From NCBI GenBank assembly GCA_020199835.1, contig JAIVJV010000009.1, forward strand, positions 868,001 through 932,000: a stretch of 64,000 nucleotides of DNA, written 5' to 3'. Below, piece after piece: positions 43,835 to 52,168 of the stretch. Each line of letters begins with the position of its first letter. The first letter of the stretch is position 1. The translations under genes were made by a program, and so were the position numbers. The notes under the pieces were generated by a model that saw only the letters and a program-made list of their open reading frames with translations, was not told where the DNA came from and did not search any database. The DNA comes from Acidobacteriota bacterium. GTDB lineage: Bacteria > Acidobacteriota > Blastocatellia > Pyrinomonadales > Pyrinomonadaceae.

Positions 43835-44977
43835 TTAACTCGCAGCCGACCGGTAAGAGCCCCGAGCGACTTGCTGGTAAACGTTGAGTGTTTGTCTTGC
43901 GGTTTCTCGCCAGTCAAACATGCTGGCCCGTTTCAAACCTTTAACACTTAACTCCTGGCGGAGTTTCGAATCCTTGCTTAACTGGTCCATTGCGGCAGCG
44001 ATCGCGGACACGTCGAAAGGGTCAACTTTCAAGCCGGCGTCGCCGACAACTTCCGGCAGGCTGGTTGCATTTCCGACGATAACGGGCGCGCCACACTTCA
44101 TCGCCTCCAGTGGTGGTAAACCAAAGCCCTCGAAATAGGATGGATAAATGAAACAAAGTGCGCCGGAATAGAGTGCCGGGAGATCTGCTTCCGGGACGTA
44201 GCCTGTAAGCACAACCGAATCTTTGCAGCCCGTCTCTTCAAGCGTACGCAAGGTTTCGTCGTAAAGCCACGCGCGTTTTCCAACCAGGACCAGCTTTGGA
44301 AATTTACTGCTTGTACGGCCGCTTCGCAATAGGGCGTACGCTTGTAGTAGCCGCACGAGGTTTTTGCGAGGCTGAATGGAACCAACCGAGAGAACGTAGT
44401 CGCCGTCTATCCCGTAATTGTGTCGCACACGTTGAAGTTCCTTAGCGTACGTGACCGGGCCAAAGTGTTCGGGCGCTGCGAGCGGGATAGCAGTAACCTT
44501 TTGTTCCTCGATCTTATACGTCTCAATGATGTCGCGCCTCGTGTGCTCGGAAAGTGTGAGTATCCTCGCCGCTCGCCGGGCAGAATGCCGCACCGTCAGT
44601 CGCAACTGTGTCCGGCTGCGCCGATTGAAAGTTTGCGGCAAGTGTTCGAAGGAGAGATCGTGAATACTGACCACCGCCGGACACGGACAAAACGGCGGAG
44701 CCGTAAATTGCACGTGCAACACGTCAACGGGATGTTTGCGGAGTTCGGCGCTGAGTGTCAGCGGGATTCGGATCAGCGGCGTGTGAGGCAGCGTGGTGTG
44801 AACTTTGAAGTTGGGCCAGCGCTGGTGGAAACGATCGCGAGCTTCAGCTGTCGTGACGTAGAGAGTGTACTCGTTAACGTCGTCGATCTGCGCCAGCGCC
44901 TCGATTAGGTTTACGGCGTAGCTTTCGTTGCCACCAAGCCTGGTCCCGACAGAATGCGCATCAATGGCAATCCGCAA
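43835..44977 (-). CDS. Glycosyltransferase family 4
   Basis: 380 residues if it begins at TTG 44977 (then MRIAIDAHSVGTRLGGNES, the canonical start of this family). The open frame reaches upstream to an ATG at 45097 inside rplS, which is unlikely; a GTG at 44995 is the other option. The N-terminal donor-acceptor fold is followed by VLSVGSIQPRKNLVRLLQAY, LVLVGKRAWLYDETL and EGFGLPPLEAMKCGAPVIVGN, the GT1 signature with EX7E. It resembles mannosyltransferases in exopolysaccharide or lipopolysaccharide synthesis. It is co-directional with the DUF1972 transferase. Confidence 0.88.
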   Translation of the reverse strand: MRIAIDAHSVGTRLGGNESYAVNLIEALAQIDDVNEYTLYVTTAEARDRFHQRWPNFKVHTTLPHTPLIRIPLTLSAELRKHPVDVLHVQFTAPPFCPCPAVVSIHDLSFEHLPQTFNRRSRTQLRLTVRHSARRAARILTLSEHTRRDIIETYKIEEQKVTAIPLAAPEHFGPVTYAKELQRVRHNYGIDGDYVLSVGSIQPRKNLVRLLQAYALLRSGRTSSKFPKLVLVGKRAWLYDETLRTLEETGCKDSVVLTGYVPEADLPALYSGALCFIYPSYFEGFGLPPLEAMKCGAPVIVGNATSLPEVVGDAGLKVDPFDVSAIAAAMDQLSKDSKLRQELSVKGLKRASMFDWRETARQTLNVYQQVARGSYRSAAS

Positions 44978-45014
44978 AGGGGGTTCTCGATCCACTTCCC
45001 TGCACAGAGAAAGT

Positions 45015-45407
45015 TTACTTGCCCTTGGCCGCGGCAGCCGTCTCGCCGTTTTGCTGGCCGCGCGTATCGCGTTCGCGAATGCGTGCGGCTTTACCACGCA
45101 GACCGCGCAGGTAATAAAGCTTGGCGCGTCTGACGCGACCTCGTTTCACCAAATCGATGTGATCGATGATCGTGGCGTGCAGCGGAAAGATTCTTTCGAC
45201 GCCCACGCCGAAACTCGTTTTGCGCACCGTGATGGTTTCGCGCGCGCCGCCGTGCTTTCGCGCAATCACGACACCTTCAAAAGCCTGCAATCTCTCTTTG
45301 GTCTCGGATTCCTTGATCCGGACATGAACGCGGACCGTGTCACCCGGCTGAAACTCGGGAATATTTTTTCTTAACTGGGTCTCTTCAATCTTATCCAAAC
45401 GATTCAT
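45015..45407 (-). CDS. rplS: 50S ribosomal protein L19
   Basis: 130 residues, somewhat longer than usual (about 115) because of a C-terminal tail ([14 protein letters not shown]). The core has the family pattern [48 protein letters not shown] and [16 protein letters not shown]19 lies at the interface of the 30S and 50S subunits. It is the last gene of the ffh-rpsP-khpA-rimM-trmD-rplS run. Confidence 0.98.
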   Translation of the reverse strand: MNRLDKIEETQLRKNIPEFQPGDTVRVHVRIKESETKERLQAFEGVVIARKHGGARETITVRKTSFGVGVERIFPLHATIIDHIDLVKRGRVRRAKLYYLRGLRGKAARIRERDTRGQQNGETAAAAKGK

Positions 45408-45438
45408 TGTGATGCTCCTCTTTCCGCGTTCACCTAAT

Positions 45439-46140
45439 TCAACGATTCAATAAATCCGGGCGCTTGCGCCGTGTCTTTTCCAGCGCAGCCTCTTTGCGCC
45501 AGCGTGCGATCTCCGCGTGATTTCCGCTCAACAAAGTTTCCGGGACTCTCATACCCCGGAAATCAGGTGGCCGCGTGTACTGCGGGTAATCCAGCAAGCC
45601 TTCTGAAAACGATTCGTTCACCGCCGAAGTCTCGCTACCCAACGCGCCGGGTAACAACCGAACGACCGCGTCAATAATCACCATCGCCGCCGGTTCACCA
45701 CCAGAGAGTACGTAATCTCCGATCGATACCTCATCGGTCACGAGCGCGTCCGCGACTCTCTCATCGACTCCCTCGTAACGGCCGCACAAAAGCACGATGC
45801 GCGAGTCGCTCTGTGAAAGATCTTTAGCTAACGCCTGAGCAAAAACTTCACCTTGGGCCGATAGCAGAACTACGCGCGTATTCGGCGGCAGATCTTCGCG
45901 GCGAGCAGCGCCCGTCAACGCTTCGACTCCGGCGAATATCGGTTCGGGTTTCAGCACCATGCCGTCGCCACCGCCGAACGGCCGATCGTCCACGACGTGA
46001 TGCTTGTCGGTGGTCCATTGACGCAAGTCGTGGGCGATGATTTCCACGAGCCCGGCGTTACGCGCCCGTCTCACGATTCCGCAATCGATTGCTTCGCGGA
46101 AAAACTCGGGAAAGATCGTGATGATATCGAAGCGTAACAT
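45439..46140 (-). CDS. trmD: tRNA (guanine-N1)-methyltransferase
   Basis: 233 residues, normal for TrmD. The trefoil-knot SPOUT motifs are [13 protein letters not shown] and [23 protein letters not shown], with the N-terminal [11 protein letters not shown] and the [16 protein letters not shown] loop. It methylates G37 of tRNAs to prevent frameshifting. Lies between rimM and rplS in the conserved operon. Confidence 0.97.
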   Translation of the reverse strand: MLRFDIITIFPEFFREAIDCGIVRRARNAGLVEIIAHDLRQWTTDKHHVVDDRPFGGGDGMVLKPEPIFAGVEALTGAARREDLPPNTRVVLLSAQGEVFAQALAKDLSQSDSRIVLLCGRYEGVDERVADALVTDEVSIGDYVLSGGEPAAMVIIDAVVRLLPGALGSETSAVNESFSEGLLDYPQYTRPPDFRGMRVPETLLSGNHAEIARWRKEAALEKTRRKRPDLLNR

Positions 46141-46160
46141 CTTGCTGCCTGGTCAAAGAT

Positions 46161-46688
46161 CTACAACTCAAGTAAGCCTTCCGGTGGATCGACCACGATG
46201 GTCTTGGCTGCCGGATCTATTTCAACGACGATCGAAGCCGCGAGCGGCACCAGGTGTTCGTTCCCGGCTTCGTCAGCAATCACGAGAATCTCGGTGCCGC
46301 CGGTTCGCAGTACCGAACGAACCTGGCCGATACTCTTGTCGCCGACTTTGACTGTGCAGCCTTCCAGCTCCCAGTCGTAAAACTCGTCTTCTTCGAGAGG
46401 TACGCGATCCGCTTGCTGTACGGCGAAGTCGTGACCAACGAACTGCTTCGCGCGGTCGACGTCGTCGCAATGGGCGAGCTTCAGTACGACGCGATCCTTT
46501 TGGAACCAGTAATCCTCGAGTTGGACCACGCTGCGGTCGCCCGACGGAGAAACGAGGATCAGTTCCTCGAGTTCTTCGAATCGCTCGGGAAAGTCGGTCA
46601 AAAGCTCTGCGACGATCTCGCCTTTGAGCCCGTGAGTGCGCACCGCTCGAGCGATAACGACCAAATCATCCGAGCCGGCCGGGTCCAT
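46161..46688 (-). CDS. rimM: 16S rRNA processing protein RimM
   Basis: 175 residues. The N-terminal RimM domain begins VVIARAVRTHGLKGEIVAELLTDF, and the C-terminal PRC-barrel follows (EFYDWELEGCTVKVGDKSIGQVRSV, HLVPLAASIVVEID). It assists maturation of the 30S head by binding S19. It starts five bases after khpA and ends 20 bases before trmD. Confidence 0.95.
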   Translation of the reverse strand: MDPAGSDDLVVIARAVRTHGLKGEIVAELLTDFPERFEELEELILVSPSGDRSVVQLEDYWFQKDRVVLKLAHCDDVDRAKQFVGHDFAVQQADRVPLEEDEFYDWELEGCTVKVGDKSIGQVRSVLRTGGTEILVIADEAGNEHLVPLAASIVVEIDPAAKTIVVDPPEGLLEL

Positions 46689-46693
46689 CGGGC

Positions 46694-46924
46694 TTACTCC
46701 ACGATTTCCAAGAAGTATCGTCGATTCTGTTTGGTGCCGCCGATTTTTGCCAAAGATCTAAGGGCACGAATTGTCTTGCCCTGTTTGCCGATAATTTTGC
46801 CAACGTCCTGCGACGCTACGCGCACTTCGATCAATGTGGCGCCGCGTTGCTCGACTTCGCGAATGTCCACTGCCTCTTTGTCGTCGACCAGCGACTTAAC
46901 GATCATCTCGATGGCGTCTCGCAT
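46694..46924 (-). CDS. khpA: KH-domain RNA-binding protein (KhpA-type)
   Basis: 76 residues, the usual size. The single KH domain has the GxxG loop in IIGKQGKTIRALRSL. The protein binds RNA without known sequence specificity and often partners KhpB in cell-size control. It sits between rpsP and rimM in the conserved order. Confidence 0.93.
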   Translation of the reverse strand: MRDAIEMIVKSLVDDKEAVDIREVEQRGATLIEVRVASQDVGKIIGKQGKTIRALRSLAKIGGTKQNRRYFLEIVE

Positions 46925-46959
46925 GGTTTCGGGCTTCAGTTATTTCGAAGAGACAGGGT

Positions 46960-47229
46960 TTAGGCTTGTGCTTCTGCGGCGGCCGCGGTTTCGGACTTCG
47001 CGCTCGCTTTGATCAACCGGCTCACGGTGTCCGTTGGTTGCGCGCCTTTTTCCAGCCAGTAATTGACTCGCGTCAGGTTCAGCTTGATCTCGGCCGGATT
47101 GCGAGTCGGGTTGTAGGTGCCCAGGTTTTCGAGATAAGCGCCGTCGCGTTTTGACTGCTTCTCCTTAACGACCACTCGATACGAAGGGCTCTTCTTCGCC
47201 CCGGTACGCATTAATTTTATGGCTAACAA
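46960..47229 (-). CDS. rpsP: 30S ribosomal protein S16
   Basis: 89 residues. Begins MLAIKLMRTGAKKSPSYRVVVKE and contains YLENLGTYNP and VNYWLEKGAQPTDTVSRL, the S16 pattern. It is needed early in 30S assembly. Follows ffh by 14 bases. Confidence 0.98.
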   Translation of the reverse strand: MLAIKLMRTGAKKSPSYRVVVKEKQSKRDGAYLENLGTYNPTRNPAEIKLNLTRVNYWLEKGAQPTDTVSRLIKASAKSETAAAAEAQA

Positions 47230-47243
47230 ATCGTTCCTCCTAG

Positions 47244-48740
47244 CTACCTTCTCCGCTTTTTTCGTTTCTTCTTAAGCTTCTTTTTCGATGGTCCAGTTCG
47301 AACCGACGGCAAAGAGGGCATCGACGGCATCTCGCCATCATCACCTCCACCAAATCCACTAAGATCCGGCATGCCCGTGATCTTTCGCATCATCTTGCCT
47401 TTCAGCCCGCTGCCGCCGAAGATGCCGGAACCGGAAAGCTGCCGCATCATCTGCCGCATCTCGACGTACTGCTTGATGAGCTGATTCACGCTCGCGACCG
47501 TGGTGCCCGAGCCGCGTGCGATCCGCCGCCGGCGATTGGCGTTCAGGATGCGATGATCGTTGCGCTCGTCCCACGTCATCGAGTCGATGATTGCCTCGGT
47601 GCGCTTTAGCTCCTTTTCCATCTCCGCCGACTGCTCTTCAGTCAACTGCGGCATTCCCATGCCGCCGAGAAGCTGATCTGGCAGGAGCTTCATGATCTTT
47701 GAGAAAGAGCCGAGTTTCTTGACCTGGCGCAACTGCGAGCGGAAATCGTCTAACGTAAACTCGTTCTGCTGAATCTTTTTGAGCTGCGCTTCGGCTTCAC
47801 TTTGATCGACTTTCGACTGAACTTCCTCGATTAGCGACAAAACGTCGCCCATGCCGAGGATGCGTTGCGCGACCCGGTCCGGATAAAACGGCTCGAGGGC
47901 GTCGTAACGTTCGCCGACGCCAACAAACTTCACCGGTTGGCCGGTGACCTGTTTAATCGAAAGCGCCGCGCCGCCACGTGCGTCACCGTCCATCTTCGTG
48001 AGAATCACGCCGGTGATTCCCACGCGGCGGTGAAACTCTTCGCCCGATCGAACAGCGTCCTGACCCGTCATCGCGTCAGCAACGAACAGCGTTTCCACCG
48101 GACGGGTCTCGTTTTTGATCGTGACCAGCTCTTCCATCAACGTATCGTCGATGTGCAGGCGGCCTGCCGTGTCGATAAGCAGCGTGTCGAAACCGGTTTG
48201 CTGTGCGTGTTTGAGCGCCCCGCGGACGAGGGTCAGCGGATCGTTGGTTTGTGGATCTTCAAAGATCTGTTGGCCCGTCGCTTTCGCGATGACCTTCAAC
48301 TGTTCTCGCGCCGCGGGCCGATAAACGTCAACCGAAAGCAAGAGCGGCTTTCGCTCCTGATTGGCCGCCAGCCAGCGCGCGATTTTGCCGGTCGAGGTGG
48401 TTTTACCGGAGCCTTGCAGGCCGACCACCATGACTGTGTTGGGAATTTGTTTAGTAAAGACGAGACGCGAAGATTGGCCTCCCAGCAACTCAACCAGTTC
48501 ATCGAAAACGATCTTTACAACCTGTTCCGACGGCTTGAGTTCCTGCCAGACCTGCTGTCCTTCCGCCTTTTCTTTAACCGAAGCAATAAAGTCTTTGGCG
48601 ACTTTATAGTTGACGTCGGCCTCCAACAGGGCCAAACGGATCTCGCGCAGCGCAGCGTCAACGTGCTCCTTTGTAAGAACGCCTTCGCCCCGCAGATTCT
48701 TCAGCGTGCGCTTTAATTTATCTGAGAGCGACTCAAACAT
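47244..48740 (-). CDS. ffh: Signal recognition particle protein Ffh
   Basis: 498 residues, a little longer than usual (about 450). The N-domain is followed by the G-domain: Walker A GLQGSGKTTS near 105, DVYRPAAREQL, DTAGR, TKMDGDARGG. The Met-rich M-domain holds the RNA-binding region (IARGSGTTVASVNQL), and the C-terminus is very basic (KKKLKKKRKKRRR). It binds signal sequences with SRP RNA and targets ribosomes to the membrane through FtsY. Heads the operon, with a promoter 44-72 bases upstream. Confidence 0.98.
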   Translation of the reverse strand: MFESLSDKLKRTLKNLRGEGVLTKEHVDAALREIRLALLEADVNYKVAKDFIASVKEKAEGQQVWQELKPSEQVVKIVFDELVELLGGQSSRLVFTKQIPNTVMVVGLQGSGKTTSTGKIARWLAANQERKPLLLSVDVYRPAAREQLKVIAKATGQQIFEDPQTNDPLTLVRGALKHAQQTGFDTLLIDTAGRLHIDDTLMEELVTIKNETRPVETLFVADAMTGQDAVRSGEEFHRRVGITGVILTKMDGDARGGAALSIKQVTGQPVKFVGVGERYDALEPFYPDRVAQRILGMGDVLSLIEEVQSKVDQSEAEAQLKKIQQNEFTLDDFRSQLRQVKKLGSFSKIMKLLPDQLLGGMGMPQLTEEQSAEMEKELKRTEAIIDSMTWDERNDHRILNANRRRRIARGSGTTVASVNQLIKQYVEMRQMMRQLSGSGIFGGSGLKGKMMRKITGMPDLSGFGGGDDGEMPSMPSLPSVRTGPSKKKLKKKRKKRRR

Positions 48741-48783
48741 AACTACTACTAGGCGTCAGTTCGCGCTGCGAACGGAAACGGAA

Positions 48784-48812
48784 ATGATAGCGACGGTGTT
48801 TTGGGGTGTCAA
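48784..48812 (-). promoter_or_regulatory. Promoter of the ffh operon
   Basis: Minus strand: -35 TTGACA (48812-48807, perfect), 17-base spacer, -10 TATCAT (48789-48784). Start near 48777; the ffh ATG is at 48740. Confidence 0.7.
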
Positions 48813-49040
48813 GGCGCGTAAGTCACAGCGCTATCGGGATTTTTCGGAGATGACGCCCAACAGGGCGGGTGTGGTTTTCTCTAACAAAGAAACTGTACGC
48901 ATTTCGCCACATGTGTTAAATTCAGCACGAATCAGGCGTTCGCGCGGCCAAAACCGTAAAGCTAAAGTTGGTATTCGTCGGTTCCCTCCCATTTAAGCGT
49001 ATTGAAAAGTCCACTCGATTGAGCTTTTTGTAGGTACTAA
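48813..49040. other. Intergenic region upstream of the TPR sigma-54 activator
   Basis: 228 bases between the ffh promoter and the activator ATG. No convincing promoter of standard type, hairpin or gene was seen. A short AGG lies six bases before the ATG. Confidence 0.35.
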
Positions 49041-52000
49041 ATGGACAAACGTGTCAGTCACGTGCCCCTAAGACGTGACGCGGAAAACTCCCCTACTGAC
49101 CGAGGTGTGGTCGATCTCGCAGACGCCCGCGTGAAGATTCGCTCGCGTGTGCGGCCCACCCACGAATCGCTGACGCGCGAACTCGACGAGATCCGTTCGC
49201 TGCTGGACCAGGGGTTATCAACCGAAGCAAAAGCCCGGCTCGCGCTCCTTATTTCCAACGCCCGCAATCATATTTCTGTTTTAGCCCTTGCGCGCTGCGC
49301 TCTTTCCGTCGCTCTCGAACAACAAGGTCACTACCGCGACTCACTCGCGGCCGTCGCGATGTATGAGACGCCCGAGTCGCGCGTCAAACTAGATAACCAG
49401 ACCATCAGTTTGCTGCGCGTTCAAATCGGACTCGCTTACAACTACAACGGCGATCATCCCAAGGCGATCGCGATGCTGAAGGCAACGCTGCGCGACTACG
49501 CCGAAAGCGGCGGCGCTGACGTCGGCCATATTTACGCCGCGCTGGCTCGCGTCTACCGGACCATCAGCGAATATCCGATCGCGCGCGATTACGCGCAGCG
49601 AGCCTTGGAGAGTTTTCGTCAAAGCGGTGATTGGCGGGGACTGGCCGACTCTTACTTCGGCGTCGGCGTGGCAGAGATTTACGAAGGCAATTACGAACCG
49701 GGCCTCGAAAATCTCGAACAGGCGTTGAAGCTGATCGGCGATCATCCTGCGGCGTACATGCTCGGCAGAACGTACGCGAACATGGCCGGCGCTTGCTGGT
49801 TTTTGAAGCGGCCGCAAGAAGGTATCGACTACCTGAAGAAAGCCATCACGTATTACGAACGCACCGATCACAAAACGAATGCCGCCGATGGCTACAACAA
49901 CCTCGGCATCAACCTCGTTTTGATCGGGCAATGGGATCGTGCGCAGGAAGCGCTCGAGCGGGCGTTGGCCCTCGCGACGGAGGTCGACGAGCGCGGCGCC
50001 AAAGTCCCTATGATTTTGGATTCGCTGGGCGAGTTGCACATGCTGCGTGGTGATTTGGACCAGGCGAAAGACTACTTGACGCGCGCAGTGGCGTTGGCGA
50101 CTGAGAACGGAAATAAGTGGTACGCCGCACAGGCGCTGCGAACACTCGCGCGGTGTTATGTCGCGATTGCAGATCCGACGAATGCGCTTTCGACGTCGAA
50201 GGAAGCGTTGACGCTTGCAGAGATTATCGGCGACCGCCAGGCGATCTGTGAGTCGCGATTGATCGCGGCGGAAGCGCACTTGCAAACTCGTCAGCTTGAC
50301 GAGTGCAGCCGCGAGCTTCAGTTAGTGAGCGAACAAACAACCGACTCGGCCACTGATCTTGGTTTCACCGGCGAAGCGCACCGTCTCAACGGCATGCTGA
50401 ACATGGCGCAGAAGGATGCGGCCGCGGCTGCGCAGCATTTCGGCAGCAGCGTTTCGATCTTCGACATGTTGGGCGATCGTTATCGCGCGGCACGCGCACA
50501 CCTCGAACTCGGTCGCGCCTACGCCGAGATTTTGCCGGACCGTGCCGGCGAACATCTCAGTCGCGCTTTGAACACGTTTAGAGAACTTGGTGCACGGCTC
50601 GATCTGTCGCGTGCCGAGGAAGAGCTTCGCGATCTGGCGCGTTCGACTCCGGAAAAACGGCAGGAGCAATCAGCGTTGACGCAACTGCTCACACTGCGTT
50701 TGGCGGAAGCGGTCGCCTCGCGTGAGCTCTTGTTGCGCGAACTCGCTGCCGTCATGCGTCAGGAAACTGGCGCACAGCGCGTGATAATCACGGAAAACGG
50801 CGAGCGCAACGAGCCCCGTGTCGTTATCGCGATGGGCTGTACACCGGCCGAGAGTACCAAGATTGCGGTAGATGTGAACGACATCGAGGATGAAAGTGCG
50901 CGCGAACGCTACTGCAAGAAGCACGACGCGGAGTTGATCTTCTTAAAATCATCAAACGCCCCGCCGGCATTGATGTACCTCGCGCCGCGTAATCGGTCAA
51001 TGCTGCCAAAAGGCGTGGCGCTCGAACCGCTGCTCCGCGTTGTCGAGTTGGGAATGGATGTTTGCGCGCTTCGTGCGGGAGCGCAGAAGAGTGGTAGCCA
51101 CGAGAACTCGGACGAACTCGCGGGCACGAGTCTAATGCCGGGATTCATTCACTCGAGTCCGGCGATGACGCAGTTGGTTGAAGAAGTACACAAAATTCGT
51201 TCGTCGGACGTGACTGTGTTGGTCACCGGTGAATCCGGCACCGGCAAGGAGCTCGTAGCGCGGGCGATCCACGCGATCTCGTCGCGCCGCGCGAAAGTGT
51301 TTGTGCCGTTCAACTGTACCGCCGTGCCGAAGGAGCTTTCCGAAGGTTACCTGTTTGGTTACCGGCGCGGCGCTTTCACGGGGGCGGTGCAAGATTCGCA
51401 CGGTGTGATTCGCACGGCGGCCGGTGGAACACTGTTTCTCGACGAAATCGGTGATCTGCCGCTCGACGTTCAGCCCAAGCTGCTCAGGTTTTTACAGGAA
51501 GGCGAGATTCAGCCGCTCGGCGAGCAGCGTCCGAGCAAAGTCGATGTGCGCATCATCGCCGCAACGAATACGGATCTTGAAGATATGGTCGCGCAGGGTC
51601 GTTTTCGCGAGGATCTTTATTACCGCTTGAATGTGATCCGTTTGCGCGTGCCGCCGCTTCGCGAGCGTCGTTCGGAAATTCCAACGATCGTCAATTACTA
51701 CGTAAATCATTATTCGGCGAAGTTTGGACGCAAAGACATACAGATAACGCCGCAGGCCGTCGATCTTTTGATGGTCAGTGACTGGCCCGGTAACGTGCGT
51801 CAGCTGTGTAATGAGATTCAGCGCACGGTGGCCCGCGCTGAGGATGGAACGATAATTACGCCCGAACACCTCTCGCCGGAGTTGAAGCGAACCTCGTCTC
51901 CGACCACGCCCTCAGGAGCCTCGATTGCGACACTGCCGTCGTCCAGTCTGCAACGTACCGGTGGGACGCTGGCGGACGCGTTGGGTGAGGTTGAGCGCCG

Positions 52001-52124
52001 GATGATCTCGGACGCATTGCGGCGGCATGGCGGCAACATCTCACGTGCGGCGCGCGAACTCGGACTCACCCGCCGCGGTCTGTATCTCAAACTCGAACGC
52101 CACGACCTCAGCGCCAGCGCTTAG
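49041..52124 (+). CDS. Sigma-54-dependent activator with TPR sensor region
   Basis: 1027 residues. Residues about 40-545 are TPR repeats (units such as YADSYFGVGVAEIYEGNYEPGLENLEQAL). A GAF-like region follows (about 550-690). The AAA+ domain runs about 700-930: Walker A GESGTGKELV near 730, the sigma-54 contact loop GAFTGA near 777, Walker B LFLDEIGDL, and LNVIRLRVPPLRERRSEI. A Fis-type HTH ends the protein (GNISRAARELGLTRRGLYLKLE). It lacks a receiver domain, so activation must come through the TPR/GAF part rather than phosphorylation. TPR regions bind peptides or proteins. It is soluble and cytoplasmic. Convergent with the TPR histidine kinase; the peptide gene is 2.8 kb downstream. Confidence 0.93.
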   Translation: MDKRVSHVPLRRDAENSPTDRGVVDLADARVKIRSRVRPTHESLTRELDEIRSLLDQGLSTEAKARLALLISNARNHISVLALARCALSVALEQQGHYRDSLAAVAMYETPESRVKLDNQTISLLRVQIGLAYNYNGDHPKAIAMLKATLRDYAESGGADVGHIYAALARVYRTISEYPIARDYAQRALESFRQSGDWRGLADSYFGVGVAEIYEGNYEPGLENLEQALKLIGDHPAAYMLGRTYANMAGACWFLKRPQEGIDYLKKAITYYERTDHKTNAADGYNNLGINLVLIGQWDRAQEALERALALATEVDERGAKVPMILDSLGELHMLRGDLDQAKDYLTRAVALATENGNKWYAAQALRTLARCYVAIADPTNALSTSKEALTLAEIIGDRQAICESRLIAAEAHLQTRQLDECSRELQLVSEQTTDSATDLGFTGEAHRLNGMLNMAQKDAAAAAQHFGSSVSIFDMLGDRYRAARAHLELGRAYAEILPDRAGEHLSRALNTFRELGARLDLSRAEEELRDLARSTPEKRQEQSALTQLLTLRLAEAVASRELLLRELAAVMRQETGAQRVIITENGERNEPRVVIAMGCTPAESTKIAVDVNDIEDESARERYCKKHDAELIFLKSSNAPPALMYLAPRNRSMLPKGVALEPLLRVVELGMDVCALRAGAQKSGSHENSDELAGTSLMPGFIHSSPAMTQLVEEVHKIRSSDVTVLVTGESGTGKELVARAIHAISSRRAKVFVPFNCTAVPKELSEGYLFGYRRGAFTGAVQDSHGVIRTAAGGTLFLDEIGDLPLDVQPKLLRFLQEGEIQPLGEQRPSKVDVRIIAATNTDLEDMVAQGRFREDLYYRLNVIRLRVPPLRERRSEIPTIVNYYVNHYSAKFGRKDIQITPQAVDLLMVSDWPGNVRQLCNEIQRTVARAEDGTIITPEHLSPELKRTSSPTTPSGASIATLPSSSLQRTGGTLADALGEVERRMISDALRRHGGNISRAARELGLTRRGLYLKLERHDLSASA

Positions 52125-52168
52125 TTGTATCCGTAGATCCTTGCTTTTATTTTAAAGGTCCGTGTTCC

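Noticed and set aside
48850-48996. 49-residue frame before the TPR activator, considered as a second peptide
   Set aside because: GGAG touches the ATG with no spacing, no signal peptide, and it is Arg/Lys-rich without repeats.
49389-50285. Minus-strand 298-residue frame in the TPR activator
   Set aside because: Antisense shadow; composition is Arg/Val/Gln-rich and unlike a protein.
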